From the NCBI RefSeq assembly GCF_001189915.1, contig NZ_LFLS01000015.1, forward strand, positions 1-64,000: a stretch of 64,000 nt of DNA. Direction: 5' to 3'. Made by a program: the position numbers and the translations under genes. The stretch is from Herbaspirillum autotrophicum. GTDB lineage: Bacteria; Pseudomonadota; Gammaproteobacteria; Burkholderiales; Burkholderiaceae_D. The notes below the pieces were generated by a model that made no database searches, had not been told where the DNA came from, and was given only the letters and a program-made list of their open reading frames with translations. The number at the start of each line of letters is the position of its first letter. Position 1 is the stretch's first letter. This document shows positions 32,901 through 40,853 of this stretch, in pieces.

Positions 32901-33167
32901 CTAATTGCGTTTGTCATCCAGCTCGTCGTGCAGCCGGGCGTTCTCCAGCGTCAGTTCGGCGACGATTTGTTTTAGTCGGGCATTCTCTTCTTGCAGGTCT
33001 TTCAGGTCCTGGGGATAGCCGGGCAGCGAACTGAACTGTTTCTTCCAGTTAAGAAAAGTTCGTTCGGAAACGCCTGCCTGGCGAATCACGTCTTCCAGGG
33101 GGATGCCCAGTTCTGCCTGTTTCAGGGCGGCAGCGATTTGCTCGCTGGTGGTAGTGGTCCGCTTCAT
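32901..33167 (-). CDS. Orphan IS3 OrfA-like DNA-binding protein
   Basis: An 88-residue protein like the first frame of IS3-family transposases. MKRTTTTSEQIAAALKQAELGIPLEDVIRQAGVSERTFLNWKKQF is the helix-turn-helix, and DLQEENARLKQIVAELTLENARLHDELDDK (about residues 57-86) is a leucine-zipper coiled coil. There is no OrfB, DDE motif, slippery site or terminal inverted repeat nearby. So it is either a remnant or a domesticated DNA-binding protein. It is the last of three minus-strand genes after two Gly-rich secreted proteins, 49 bases from the second, suggesting co-transcription. Confidence 0.75.
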   Translation of the reverse strand: MKRTTTTSEQIAAALKQAELGIPLEDVIRQAGVSERTFLNWKKQFSSLPGYPQDLKDLQEENARLKQIVAELTLENARLHDELDDKRN

Positions 33168-33216
33168 CGCATGGCCTCTGGTTTCTTGTCGTTGTCATGG
33201 CGCCCGCTCAGGGCAA

Positions 33217-33990
33217 TCAGTTTTCCTGTTTGGCAGAAGCTTCGGTCAGCGGATCAAGACCGAGGCGGCGGCGTATGGCAGGGTCGGTGTAGCGCTCGGA
33301 ATCAGTGCTGCTGTTGGAGGCAGCGGGCGATTGCGCGGTATCGCTTGCTTTAGCCACCGAAGGGCACGACCGACCGGTTGACTCGACTGCTTTGCGATTG
33401 GATTCGCTTTGACAGAGCAAGGCCAGCGCGACATCGTTCATACCCATGGCACGAAATTCGCGCGAGTCCAGACGGCGTACGCAAGCCTGGTCAACCATGG
33501 TAGTACCGCCGGTAGCACCGAAACCTACCACCGACAGGCCGAACGAACTTGATCCCATGCAGGTATCAGACAAGGTGGTGGTCAGCGATGGCGCCACCAT
33601 GTTGGGGACTGTCTTGACGGTGTACGAACCACTGTAATCGACCCCCTGTGTATTGCCGGCGGCCGCAGCACTGGTTCCGCTGGCCCCCGTACTGGTGCCG
33701 CTGGTGCCGCTGCCGGTAGGCACCGAAACCGAAACGCTGACAGTAGAGTTGTTGCCGATTGCCTTGCCGCCGGAAACGCCGGAGATAGTGTTGGTAGCAT
33801 TGCCGCCGGTAGCTGCGCCACCGGTTGCCGTACCGCCCGCACCACCGGCACCGCCCGTGGCTGATGAGGATGAACTGGAGGTTGGTGTACCTCCATATGA
33901 TCCGGAAGACTGGCCATGACCGTTGCCGTCCGCCCATACTGGTAATGTGAACATAGAGGCTACCAGCACACCTAGAAGCTTGCTTTTCAT
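33217..33990 (-). CDS. Secreted Gly/Ser/Thr-rich protein with a four-Cys C-terminal domain
   Basis: A 257-residue protein with a clear signal peptide (MKSKLLGVLVASMFTLPVWA, cut after residue 20). Residues 21-120 are low-complexity Gly/Ser/Thr/Ala repeats (TGGAGGAGGTATGG). Residues 121-215 form a conserved-looking domain with Cys144, 170, 193 and 209 in DTCMGSSS, VDQACVRRLDSREFRAMG, ALALLCQSE and GRSCPS. An acidic, polar tail follows. The four Cys suggest two disulfides outside the cytoplasm. Function unknown; a cell-surface or secreted structural protein is plausible. It is followed closely by the OrfA-like gene. Confidence 0.75.
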   Translation of the reverse strand: MKSKLLGVLVASMFTLPVWADGNGHGQSSGSYGGTPTSSSSSSATGGAGGAGGTATGGAATGGNATNTISGVSGGKAIGNNSTVSVSVSVPTGSGTSGTSTGASGTSAAAAGNTQGVDYSGSYTVKTVPNMVAPSLTTTLSDTCMGSSSFGLSVVGFGATGGTTMVDQACVRRLDSREFRAMGMNDVALALLCQSESNRKAVESTGRSCPSVAKASDTAQSPAASNSSTDSERYTDPAIRRRLGLDPLTEASAKQEN

Positions 33991-34022
33991 GGCTGCTCCA
34001 TCTCGATTATTGTTGTTGCGAA

Positions 34023-34051
34023 CCGGGAGGGAAGAGGGCCTGCCCTCCCGG
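34023..34051 (-). promoter_or_regulatory. Hairpin between the two Gly-rich genes
   Basis: CCGGGAGGG (34023-34031) pairs perfectly with CCCTCCCGG (34043-34051), 9 bp. There is no T-run on either side, so it is more likely an mRNA processing or stability element separating unequal expression of the two genes than a terminator. Confidence 0.5.
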
Positions 34052-34082
34052 AGCGCATGCTGCCAAGGCAGCGGGGCTGAAA

Positions 34083-34718
34083 CTAGTTGATAGCAGCGGC
34101 GCCCGAATTGCCGCCGTTACCGCCGTCACCACCGATTGCTTTGCCGCTGGAAGTGCTGCCACCGATAACCACCGAAGTAGCCGAGCCGGCGGTGTTCTTG
34201 TTGCCGCTGGCAGAAGCATTGGCGCTGCCGGTCGAGGACTTGGTGGAGCTGCTTGCCAGCGAATTGCCGTTGGCTGCCTGCAATACGCCTGCACCGCTGG
34301 TGGCACCTGCGCCGCCGCCGCCGGCACCGCTACCGCTTTGATGGCCGTTTTGATGATGTCCCGAGCCACTCGAACCTGAACCCGAGCCACCATTTGCAGT
34401 GCTGCCGGAACCGGCAATGGCTGCAGTGTTGCCACCGGTTGAGGTGACTGCGCCGCCCGCGGTTGAGTTACCGCCACTGTTTGCCATGCCACCGAAATTG
34501 CCTTGATTGGCATTGCCACCGGTGACGCTGCCGCCACTGGTGCTGCCGCCGGCTGCGTTACCTGAAATGGCTCCACCGCCTGCGCCGCCTGCACCGCCCG
34601 TAGAAATGGCGACCGCACTGGTGTTGCCTGCTGCCATTGGTGGTGGATTGTTGTTGTGGGCAAAAGCTGACACAGCAAACAGTGACACCACGGCGGCTGC
34701 AATAATGTGCTTGTTCAT
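34083..34718 (-). CDS. Secreted Gly/Ser/Asn-rich low-complexity protein
   Basis: A 211-residue protein with signal peptide MNKHIIAAAVVSLFAVSAFA. Nearly all of the mature part is Gly, Ser, Ala, Asn and Thr (GGAGGAGGGAISGNAAGG, SGSGSSGSGHHQNGHQSGSG), with a short His cluster and no Cys. Such composition is common in extracellular matrix or amyloid-like proteins; no repeat family is recognised. AAGGAGAAAT precedes its ATG. It is first of a three-gene run with the Cys-containing relative and the OrfA-like protein. Confidence 0.75.
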   Translation of the reverse strand: MNKHIIAAAVVSLFAVSAFAHNNNPPPMAAGNTSAVAISTGGAGGAGGGAISGNAAGGSTSGGSVTGGNANQGNFGGMANSGGNSTAGGAVTSTGGNTAAIAGSGSTANGGSGSGSSGSGHHQNGHQSGSGAGGGGAGATSGAGVLQAANGNSLASSSTKSSTGSANASASGNKNTAGSATSVVIGGSTSSGKAIGGDGGNGGNSGAAAIN

Positions 34719-35141
34719 TTTTATTTCTCCTTGAGTTGGGCGTTGTTTACCGTAAGCTCTCGTCCATTCACGCCCCGACTAACAGACAAGATGTGTTTAG
34801 CCAGCGGCAAAGCGGGTGCGATGCCGTTTCGTTTTCTTGCTTGCGCTCTGATCTGGATCCCGCTCAGGATATGCACACGGGTTGCTGGTATGTGACAGCC
34901 TGATCGTCTGACGTTTGCCTTACGCCGCTTGTTGCTGCGGTAACCGCAGTGTTGCCTCGGTTGAACTGATATTAGGACGCCAAAGAATTGTGTTAGCGAC
35001 AAAACCTTGTCTGCTTCGGACAGATGGAAATGGCGCGTTTGAGTAGACTGAAATGGTGCATGCCGGAATCAGGTGCACCAAAATGGATGGCGACGACGGG
35101 CAGTGTCGTCGTCTTCAATTGCCGCCTGGTATCAGGGGCGG
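34719..35141. other. Gap upstream of the Gly-rich genes
   Basis: Must contain the minus-strand promoter of the Gly-rich genes; no site is unambiguous. Frames on either strand here lack ribosome-binding sites and protein-like composition. The opposite side is the 3' end of the small gene at 35142. Confidence 0.45.
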
Positions 35142-35423
35142 TCAGTACTGGCGGAAGATGGCAGTCCAGTTCTGGTCGTTGTCGACATTGTGGAACAATT
35201 CGTCGACCAGTCCGATGCGTGAGCATGTTTGCAGGATTTGCTGACATTTGCTGAAGGTGCCGGTGCCGATGATGCGATAAATTTCCTCATCTTCATTGCG
35301 CAGCGCGATCAGCATTTTTTCGTTTTTCACGGCCACCAGATTGACCGGGATGACAGTCAGCCGGCGCATGATCTCATGGTCAAATTCTGCAATCCTGCAA
35401 TTGTCGATGAGTGCTGTCCGCAT
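35142..35423 (-). CDS. Small unknown protein
   Basis: I start at the ATG at 35423 (MRTALIDNCRIAEF), preceded by AAAAAGGAAAAAC; the frame extends upstream without a good site. The 93-residue product reads RRLTVIPVNLVAVKNEKMLIALRNEDEE in the middle, then FSKCQQILQTCSRIGLVDELFHNV. It is cytoplasmic, with three Cys. The first half vaguely recalls the beta-alpha-beta start of GspE/MshE N-domains but is too short to assign. Nothing adjacent indicates a job. Confidence 0.6.
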   Translation of the reverse strand: MRTALIDNCRIAEFDHEIMRRLTVIPVNLVAVKNEKMLIALRNEDEEIYRIIGTGTFSKCQQILQTCSRIGLVDELFHNVDNDQNWTAIFRQY

Positions 35424-35806
35424 GTTTTTCCTTTTTATGTAACGCTGCTGCCATGGTGCTTGCACCCCCGGAATATGCCGTGACACCCGGGACCGGCGCG
35501 GTTACATGAAATCCGGCGTTGCAGGTTTGTACAAGCATACGGCGCGGGCGCGCAAAAAATAATCGCTATTCGTGGATATTTGAGGGGAAAAATCACCAGA
35601 ACGGATCAAGCGTGAGCATGCTGTCGCGGATGCCGCTCCGGCCCGGAGCAGAGCATCGCAAGCCGGCGCCCAAGAACACGCGGGGATGTCGCAATGGCCC
35701 CGGATTACGATAAATGTGTAGATGAACTAGTGATTATTAATCGAAGGTATTCGAAATGCTTTACACTTGACACTTTTCTTTCATCTACGCTTCGGTTTTA
35801 TCTGCC
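35424..35806. other. Divergent gap before cheY
   Basis: Holds the start region of the small minus-strand gene and the cheY promoter region. A TTGACA at 35767-35772 could be a -35 box but has no matching -10. No sigma-28 site is convincing. No gene seen. Confidence 0.45.
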
Positions 35807-36208
35807 ATGTCAGCTGATCAGCATTTTCTCGTAGTCGACGATTTCTCCACAATGCGTCGTATTGTTACAGGTCTGTTAAAGGAGCTTGAGTACACCAAGA
35901 TGTCGGAAGCCGAAGATGGCGCGGTCGCGTTCAAGATATTGGAATCCGGCGCCACCCCGGTGACGTTCGTGCTGACCGACTGGAACATGCCGGTCATGGA
36001 TGGTCTGGCGCTGTTGAAGAAAATTCGTGCTACTCCCCAATTGAGCCATTTGCCGGTGTTGATGATTACGGCCGAGGCGAAAAAGGAAAATATTGTGGAG
36101 GCAGCACAATCCGGCGCCGACGGTTATATCGTCAAGCCCTTCAATGCCGCCACCCTGCAAGAAAAAATCGCCAAGATCCTGGCCCGCAGAGCGCAACTGG
36201 CAGCCTGA
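35807..36208 (+). CDS. cheY: CheY-like single-domain response regulator
   Basis: A 133-residue receiver domain with all key residues: Asp11 and Asp12 ([11 protein letters not shown]), phospho-acceptor Asp58 ([11 protein letters not shown]), Thr88 ([11 protein letters not shown]) and Lys110 ([11 protein letters not shown]). The FSTMRR and AEAKKENI segments are those of true chemotaxis CheY, which binds the flagellar switch protein FliM when phosphorylated. No cheA or che operon is next to it, so it must be phosphorylated in trans. It converges on a chemoreceptor gene 24 bases away. Confidence 0.93.
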   Translation: MSADQHFLVVDDFSTMRRIVTGLLKELEYTKMSEAEDGAVAFKILESGATPVTFVLTDWNMPVMDGLALLKKIRATPQLSHLPVLMITAEAKKENIVEAAQSGADGYIVKPFNAATLQEKIAKILARRAQLAA

Positions 36209-36232
36209 GCCAGGCAGTGTCCGGGCTGGCGG

Positions 36233-37981
36233 TCAGAATTCCTCCCAGCCATCTTCTGCCATGCTGTTACGCTCGGCCGTTTTTTTCTGCAGTGGGATCT
36301 TGTTCGGTGCCCGAGGTTGTACCTGAGGTGCCGGCTTTTTGAGGACCGGCGCTGCTGCTGGCGTCGTTACCGCATGCCGGACAAGAGGCGTGGCCGGTGC
36401 GCTCTCGGCCACCACTCCCGACGCGGCGTTGGCGGCGTCGTCGATATTGAACACGCTGACCACCTGCGACAGCTGTGCCGCTTCATCCTGCAATGACTTT
36501 GCCGCCGCTGCCGCCTGTTCCACCAGCGCCGCGTTCTGCTGCGTGACTTCGTCCATTTCAGTTACGGCTTCATTGATCTGCACGATGCCATCGCTCTGCT
36601 CCTGACTGGCACTGCTGATTTCAGCCACGATATCCGTCACGCGGCGCACGCTGTCGACGACTTCGGTCATGGTGGCGCCGGCCTGTTCCACCAGCTTGCT
36701 GCCGGCATCCACATTCTCCACCGAGGCATCGATCAAGAGCTTGATTTCCTTGGCCGCAGAAGCGCTGCGTTGCGCCAGGCTGCGCACTTCCGACGCCACC
36801 ACCGCAAAACCACGTCCCTGTTCGCCGGCACGCGCTGCTTCCACTGCCGCATTGAGCGCCAGAATATTGGTCTGAAAGGCGATACCGTCGATCACGCTGA
36901 TGATATCGACAATCTTTTTCGACGACGCATGGATGGCACTCATGGTTTCAATTACCTGATCGACCACGCTGCCGCCTTGTACCGCCACCGCCGAAGCCGA
37001 TGCCGCCAACTGATTGGCTTGCCGGGCATTGTCGGCGTTTTGCCCGACAGTAGTGGTCAGTTGCTCCATTGACGATGCCGTTTCTTCCAGCGCGCCGGCT
37101 TGCGATTCCGTGCGGCTCGACAAATCCATGTTGCCGCTGGCGATCTCGGTCGAGGCGGTGGCGATATTGTCCGTGCTGCGTCGAACCTTGGCGACGATGG
37201 TGAGCAGATTCTGATTCATGGTTTGCAGTGCCTGCAACAAACGCCCGGTCTCATCCTGCAGCGGGGCTTCGAAGCGTGAGGTGAGATCGCCGGCCGCGAC
37301 TGATTCGGCGACCTGCAAGGCACGCGTGATCGGTCGGGTGATGCTGCGTGTGACCAGTGTGGCAATTGCCGTCGCCAGCAAGATCGCCAGTGCGGTCAAG
37401 CCAATCAGGATGTTGCGGGCTTGCAGATATTGCGCGCTGATCTCGGCGGCGGCACTGAACATCAGACTATCCTGATAACGGATCAGATTGGTGATCTCAT
37501 CCATGTACCGGGTTTGCAGCGGACGTACCTGTTTCAACAGGTAGATGGTGGCTTCTTCGCGCGCATCTTGTTCCAGCAGGCGCAGAATTTCTTTGCGCGT
37601 GTTGCCATATTCGCCACGCAGCTGATTGATCTTGACCATCAGGGCCTTGCCTTTTTCGTCCGTCACCACCTTGTTGAGCTCATTCAGCACCCGGCTGTTG
37701 TCCACAGAAGTAGTTTCAATGGTTGCCAATTCTTCGGCGATTTCTTTTGGATCGTGGCTCAGCAGGATATTGCGGAATGCGCGCGCAATGGTGTTGCTGT
37801 TGTCGATGACGTTGTTGGCCAATACCGTTTTCGGGTAGCGGTTGTGAACCGTCTCATCCATTTTTTCCTTGAGCGTATGCATGCGCTGGATACCGAGGCC
37901 GACCATGATGATCATCAATGTGACTAGCAGACCGAAACCGATGCCCAGACGTAAACCTATTTTGAGATTGGAAATGCGCAT
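36233..37981 (-). CDS. Methyl-accepting chemotaxis protein (four-helix-bundle sensor)
   Basis: A 582-residue chemoreceptor. A transmembrane helix at residues 11-32 precedes a four-helix-bundle periplasmic sensor (33-190), a second transmembrane helix (191-212), HAMP (213-265), and the methylation and signalling coiled coil. The hairpin tip is [45 protein letters not shown] Pro/Ala linker ends in DGWEEF, a WxxF-type pentapeptide used to tether CheR/CheB. It probably feeds a central CheA elsewhere. The ligand is unknown; the nearby orphan binding protein is a candidate partner. Confidence 0.95.
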   Translation of the reverse strand: MRISNLKIGLRLGIGFGLLVTLMIIMVGLGIQRMHTLKEKMDETVHNRYPKTVLANNVIDNSNTIARAFRNILLSHDPKEIAEELATIETTSVDNSRVLNELNKVVTDEKGKALMVKINQLRGEYGNTRKEILRLLEQDAREEATIYLLKQVRPLQTRYMDEITNLIRYQDSLMFSAAAEISAQYLQARNILIGLTALAILLATAIATLVTRSITRPITRALQVAESVAAGDLTSRFEAPLQDETGRLLQALQTMNQNLLTIVAKVRRSTDNIATASTEIASGNMDLSSRTESQAGALEETASSMEQLTTTVGQNADNARQANQLAASASAVAVQGGSVVDQVIETMSAIHASSKKIVDIISVIDGIAFQTNILALNAAVEAARAGEQGRGFAVVASEVRSLAQRSASAAKEIKLLIDASVENVDAGSKLVEQAGATMTEVVDSVRRVTDIVAEISSASQEQSDGIVQINEAVTEMDEVTQQNAALVEQAAAAAKSLQDEAAQLSQVVSVFNIDDAANAASGVVAESAPATPLVRHAVTTPAAAPVLKKPAPQVQPRAPNKIPLQKKTAERNSMAEDGWEEF

Positions 37982-38396
37982 GCCGTGCCCCCTTTTGTCG
38001 ATGGAATATGCAATGCGACATCCGGGGGTCGTGCGCGGTCAAGCGCTCTGATTACAGGATCCGGATGTCGGTACGTATAAAAATTATCACAATGGCAACA
38101 TTTCACGTATCGCAAATCAACGAAATAGTGGTCACGACAGAAAAATGTCGCGGCGTTTCTACAATCGGCAGATGCAAAAACGGCGTCGGTGATGCAAACC
38201 TCAGCCCACTGTCCGGATATTTTTTGCATGACGGGAATATCCGGTAAAGCCTTATGGCATTATTCAGACAGTAAGGAAATGATGTGCAGCCATTGCAGCG
38301 TCGCGTCCGGGTCTGCCAATTCCGTGTCACAGGACGGCGATTGCGGATGGCGACAGCTGATAAAAGAAAAAATCAGAAACAAGGCAGAGGCGATAC
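37982..38396. other. Divergent control region between chemoreceptor and binding-protein genes
   Basis: Contains the starts of both genes and an inverted repeat with 9-bp arms, CCGGATATT (38213-38221) and AATATCCGG (38236-38244), separated by 14 bases. This is a candidate operator or a leader hairpin for the binding-protein gene. No coding frame is credible. Confidence 0.5.
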
Positions 38397-39542
38397 ATGG
38401 GTTTGAAACAGATAGGCGCGATGTTGCTGGTGGCGTGGAGTGTGCTCTTCAATGAGGCCGGTGCTGCCGACAAGCCGGTGCAAATAGGATTTGCCGGACC
38501 GCTGACGGGATTGAGCGGTGCCAGTGGCGTGGCCATGTTGAAAGGCGCCGAGCTGGCGATTGAAGATATCAACAAGCAGGGGATACAGATCGGCGGTGAT
38601 CGGCTGGTCTTTTCGCTGCTGACCCAAAACGATAAATCCAGCCCGTGGATCGGCGTCAATGCCGCCGGCTACTTCGTCAAAACCGGCGTGGTCGGCGTGG
38701 TGGGTTTGTTCAACAGCGGCGTGGCGATTGCCACTTCAGATGTCTATAGCAAAGCCGACATTGCGCATTTCGCAGTATCCGGCTCGCGCCGGTTTACCCA
38801 GCAGGGACATCGCAGTGCTTTCCGGATTACGCCGTATGACGATCAGCGTGCCGCCAGCCTGGCGGAATATGCGGTCAAGGATATGCAATGGCGTCGCATT
38901 GCAATCGTGCATGACGATTCTGCGTTCGGTAAAAACTACAAGGATAAATTCAGCAAGGCGGCGCTGGCCAATGGCGCCAGCATTCTGAGCACGCAGGAAG
39001 TGGGTAGCTCCACGTTCGATTTCAATCAGGTGCTGGTGCGCCTGAAACGTGAAGAACCGCAAGCCATCTTTCTCGGTGCACTGGGCGAGCAGACGATTGC
39101 ATTTGCCCGCGGCATCAAGCGTTTCGGCATCAATGCCGCGGTGATTACCGCCGCTTCCGTGGTCGATAATTCGTTTATCGAGGCCGTCGGCGCCAGCCGC
39201 CAGCCCGTGGTATCGATCAAGCCCGGTGCCGGTATTCGCAACAGCAAAAAGCAGGAAGTTTTCGAACGGCGTTACCGGGAAAAATTTTCCGCGACACCGG
39301 GTGGCTATTCCATGTTTGTCTACGATGAGGTGCAGGTATTGGCGGCTGCCATCAAACAGGCAAATTCAGTGGAGCCGAAGAAAATCACCGAAGCGCTGCA
39401 TAGTGTCACCCATGTTGGCTTGACCGGCGATATTGCATTCGATGCCCAGGGCGATTTGCGCGAACCGAGTTTTGATCTCTATCAAGCCAAGGACGGTGCG
39501 TGGACCATCATGAAGCAAATTCGCCTGAGCGGCGGCCGCTAA
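38397..39542 (+). CDS. Periplasmic ABC substrate-binding protein (LivJ/Peripla_BP_6 type), orphan
   Basis: A 381-residue protein with signal peptide (MGLKQIGAMLLVAWSVLFNEAGA) and the Liv-type fold: VQIGFAGPLTGLSGASGVAMLKGAELAIEDIN, FAVSGSRRFTQQGHRSAFRITPYDDQRAASLAEY, RIAIVHDDSAFGKNYKDKF, GGYSMFVYDEVQVLAAAIKQA. It binds amino acids or related carboxylates. No permease or ATPase genes are near, so it either serves a transporter encoded elsewhere or presents ligand to a receptor. It lies between a chemoreceptor and a cyclic-di-GMP protein, favouring a sensory role (inference). Confidence 0.88.
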   Translation: MGLKQIGAMLLVAWSVLFNEAGAADKPVQIGFAGPLTGLSGASGVAMLKGAELAIEDINKQGIQIGGDRLVFSLLTQNDKSSPWIGVNAAGYFVKTGVVGVVGLFNSGVAIATSDVYSKADIAHFAVSGSRRFTQQGHRSAFRITPYDDQRAASLAEYAVKDMQWRRIAIVHDDSAFGKNYKDKFSKAALANGASILSTQEVGSSTFDFNQVLVRLKREEPQAIFLGALGEQTIAFARGIKRFGINAAVITAASVVDNSFIEAVGASRQPVVSIKPGAGIRNSKKQEVFERRYREKFSATPGGYSMFVYDEVQVLAAAIKQANSVEPKKITEALHSVTHVGLTGDIAFDAQGDLREPSFDLYQAKDGAWTIMKQIRLSGGR

Positions 39543-39603
39543 GCCGGGTATTCAACAACTGCGCGGCAATCGCATTGATGGTGATGGCCGCCGTTGACCG
39601 GCG

Positions 39604-40428
39604 TCAGGCGCAAGCGGCCTTGATGCCGTTGACCCACGACTTCGCCGGCAGCCTGGTGGCACTCTGGATTTCAGCGGCGCGTGCATAGAGTGCCGTAAAG
39701 TCGATCTCCGGCGCCTGTTTGAATGCCAGGGCCACCACATTGCCATCGTGTACTTCCGGCAAACAGATTACCTGATCGAAAGCAAAGCGCATGGCTTTCA
39801 GATTCTTGGTGTAGCTGGGGTGATCGCCGAACAGGTTCACGGTCAGTACACCGGACGGGCTGAGGCTGTCGCGGCAGGCCCGATAGAATTCCGGCGTGTC
39901 GAGTACCGGACCGCGCGCGGTGGCATCGTACAGATCGGCCTGCAATGCATCGATGCCGCCGTGGATGGCGGGATCGGTGATGAAGTCCATGGCATCGGCT
40001 TCCAGTATCGTCAGACGTTCGTCTTCCGGCGGCAATTTGAACATGCTGTTGCAGATGGCGATGACTGACGGATTCAATTCAACCGCCGTCACTTGCGCCT
40101 GCGGAAACTGGCGGTAGCAGAATTTGGTCAAGGCGCCGGTCCCCAATCCCAATTGCACGATGTGATGCGGATGCTGCTGAAACAGCATCCAGCTCATCAT
40201 TTGTTGTGCATATTCGAGTTCGATCCAGTCCGGCTTGCGCAGACGCATTGCACCCTGAACCCATTCGGTACCGAAATGCAGGTACCGCACGCCTTCCTGT
40301 TCGGACAGCGTGACCGGTGCGAATTTCGGTTTGCGCGGCGCTTTGGGTGCTGCCGGTTCGCGCTCCTTGCGCCCGGGGCCAGCCTTGCTGTTGGCTTGCG
40401 CTTCGATGGATTTTCTTTTGATCAACAT
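39604..40428 (-). CDS. Spermidine-synthase-fold methyltransferase-like protein
   Basis: I start at ATG 40428 (MLIKRKSIEA); an upstream start would lie in the divergent gap. The 274-residue protein has a basic, Pro-rich N-terminus (about 40 residues), then a Rossmann fold of the spermidine synthase group: IVQLGLGTGALTKFCYRQFPQAQVTAVELNPSVI, DERLTILEADAMDFI, DALQADLYDATARGPVL, FYRACRDSLSPSGVLTVNLFGD. The DSSDP-type active site of true spermidine synthases is replaced by LYDATA, so aminopropyl transfer is unlikely. Substrate unknown. Confidence 0.8.
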   Translation of the reverse strand: MLIKRKSIEAQANSKAGPGRKEREPAAPKAPRKPKFAPVTLSEQEGVRYLHFGTEWVQGAMRLRKPDWIELEYAQQMMSWMLFQQHPHHIVQLGLGTGALTKFCYRQFPQAQVTAVELNPSVIAICNSMFKLPPEDERLTILEADAMDFITDPAIHGGIDALQADLYDATARGPVLDTPEFYRACRDSLSPSGVLTVNLFGDHPSYTKNLKAMRFAFDQVICLPEVHDGNVVALAFKQAPEIDFTALYARAAEIQSATRLPAKSWVNGIKAACA

Positions 40429-40853
40429 GATGTGGCCTGAATTCGAATTACCGAATGATACCTTGTCATGGCAGTGCCTTTTCATTGGCGGCAACAAATT
40501 GCCGCGACACAACGGCACGCCAGCGTTTTCCGGTTCGATACGGCGCCGCCGTTTTTTTTCCGGAGCGCAGAAATGTGGTGAGAATAAAACGGTTTTTGAG
40601 ACCGCCCGCAGCCGTCATTTTGATTCCGATGCGCCACGCACTTTCGCTGATTCCGGCTGCATGCCAGTCTGCATAACGATTTGCATGGCGAGACGCTGCG
40701 TATCTTTTCGCAGGTCAATATTGTGCTGTGGAAAAGTCTCGCGCAGGCGCAAAAATTCCAATCCGAAGTCCGGTTTTTCTACGTTATATTTAAAACAATA
40801 TTGTTGGCAGACGTAACCCAGAATCAAGCTGGTTGTGGAGAGGCAAGAAACTC
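40429..40853. other. Divergent gap before the GGDEF-EAL gene
   Basis: Contains a 12-bp palindrome AACAATATTGTT (40794-40805) about 50 bases before the GGDEF-EAL start, within an AT-rich promoter-like patch (TTATATTTAAAACAATATTG). Nothing coding is convincing. Confidence 0.4.

Noticed and set aside
32682-33216. Complete IS3-family element around the OrfA-like gene
   Set aside because: No OrfB, no DDE motif, no slippery A-run and no terminal inverted repeats or target duplication were found.
33217-34718. CRISPR array or tandem DNA repeat in the Gly-rich genes
   Set aside because: The repetition is codon-level low complexity (Gly, Ser, Thr codons) without regular spacers or fixed unit length.
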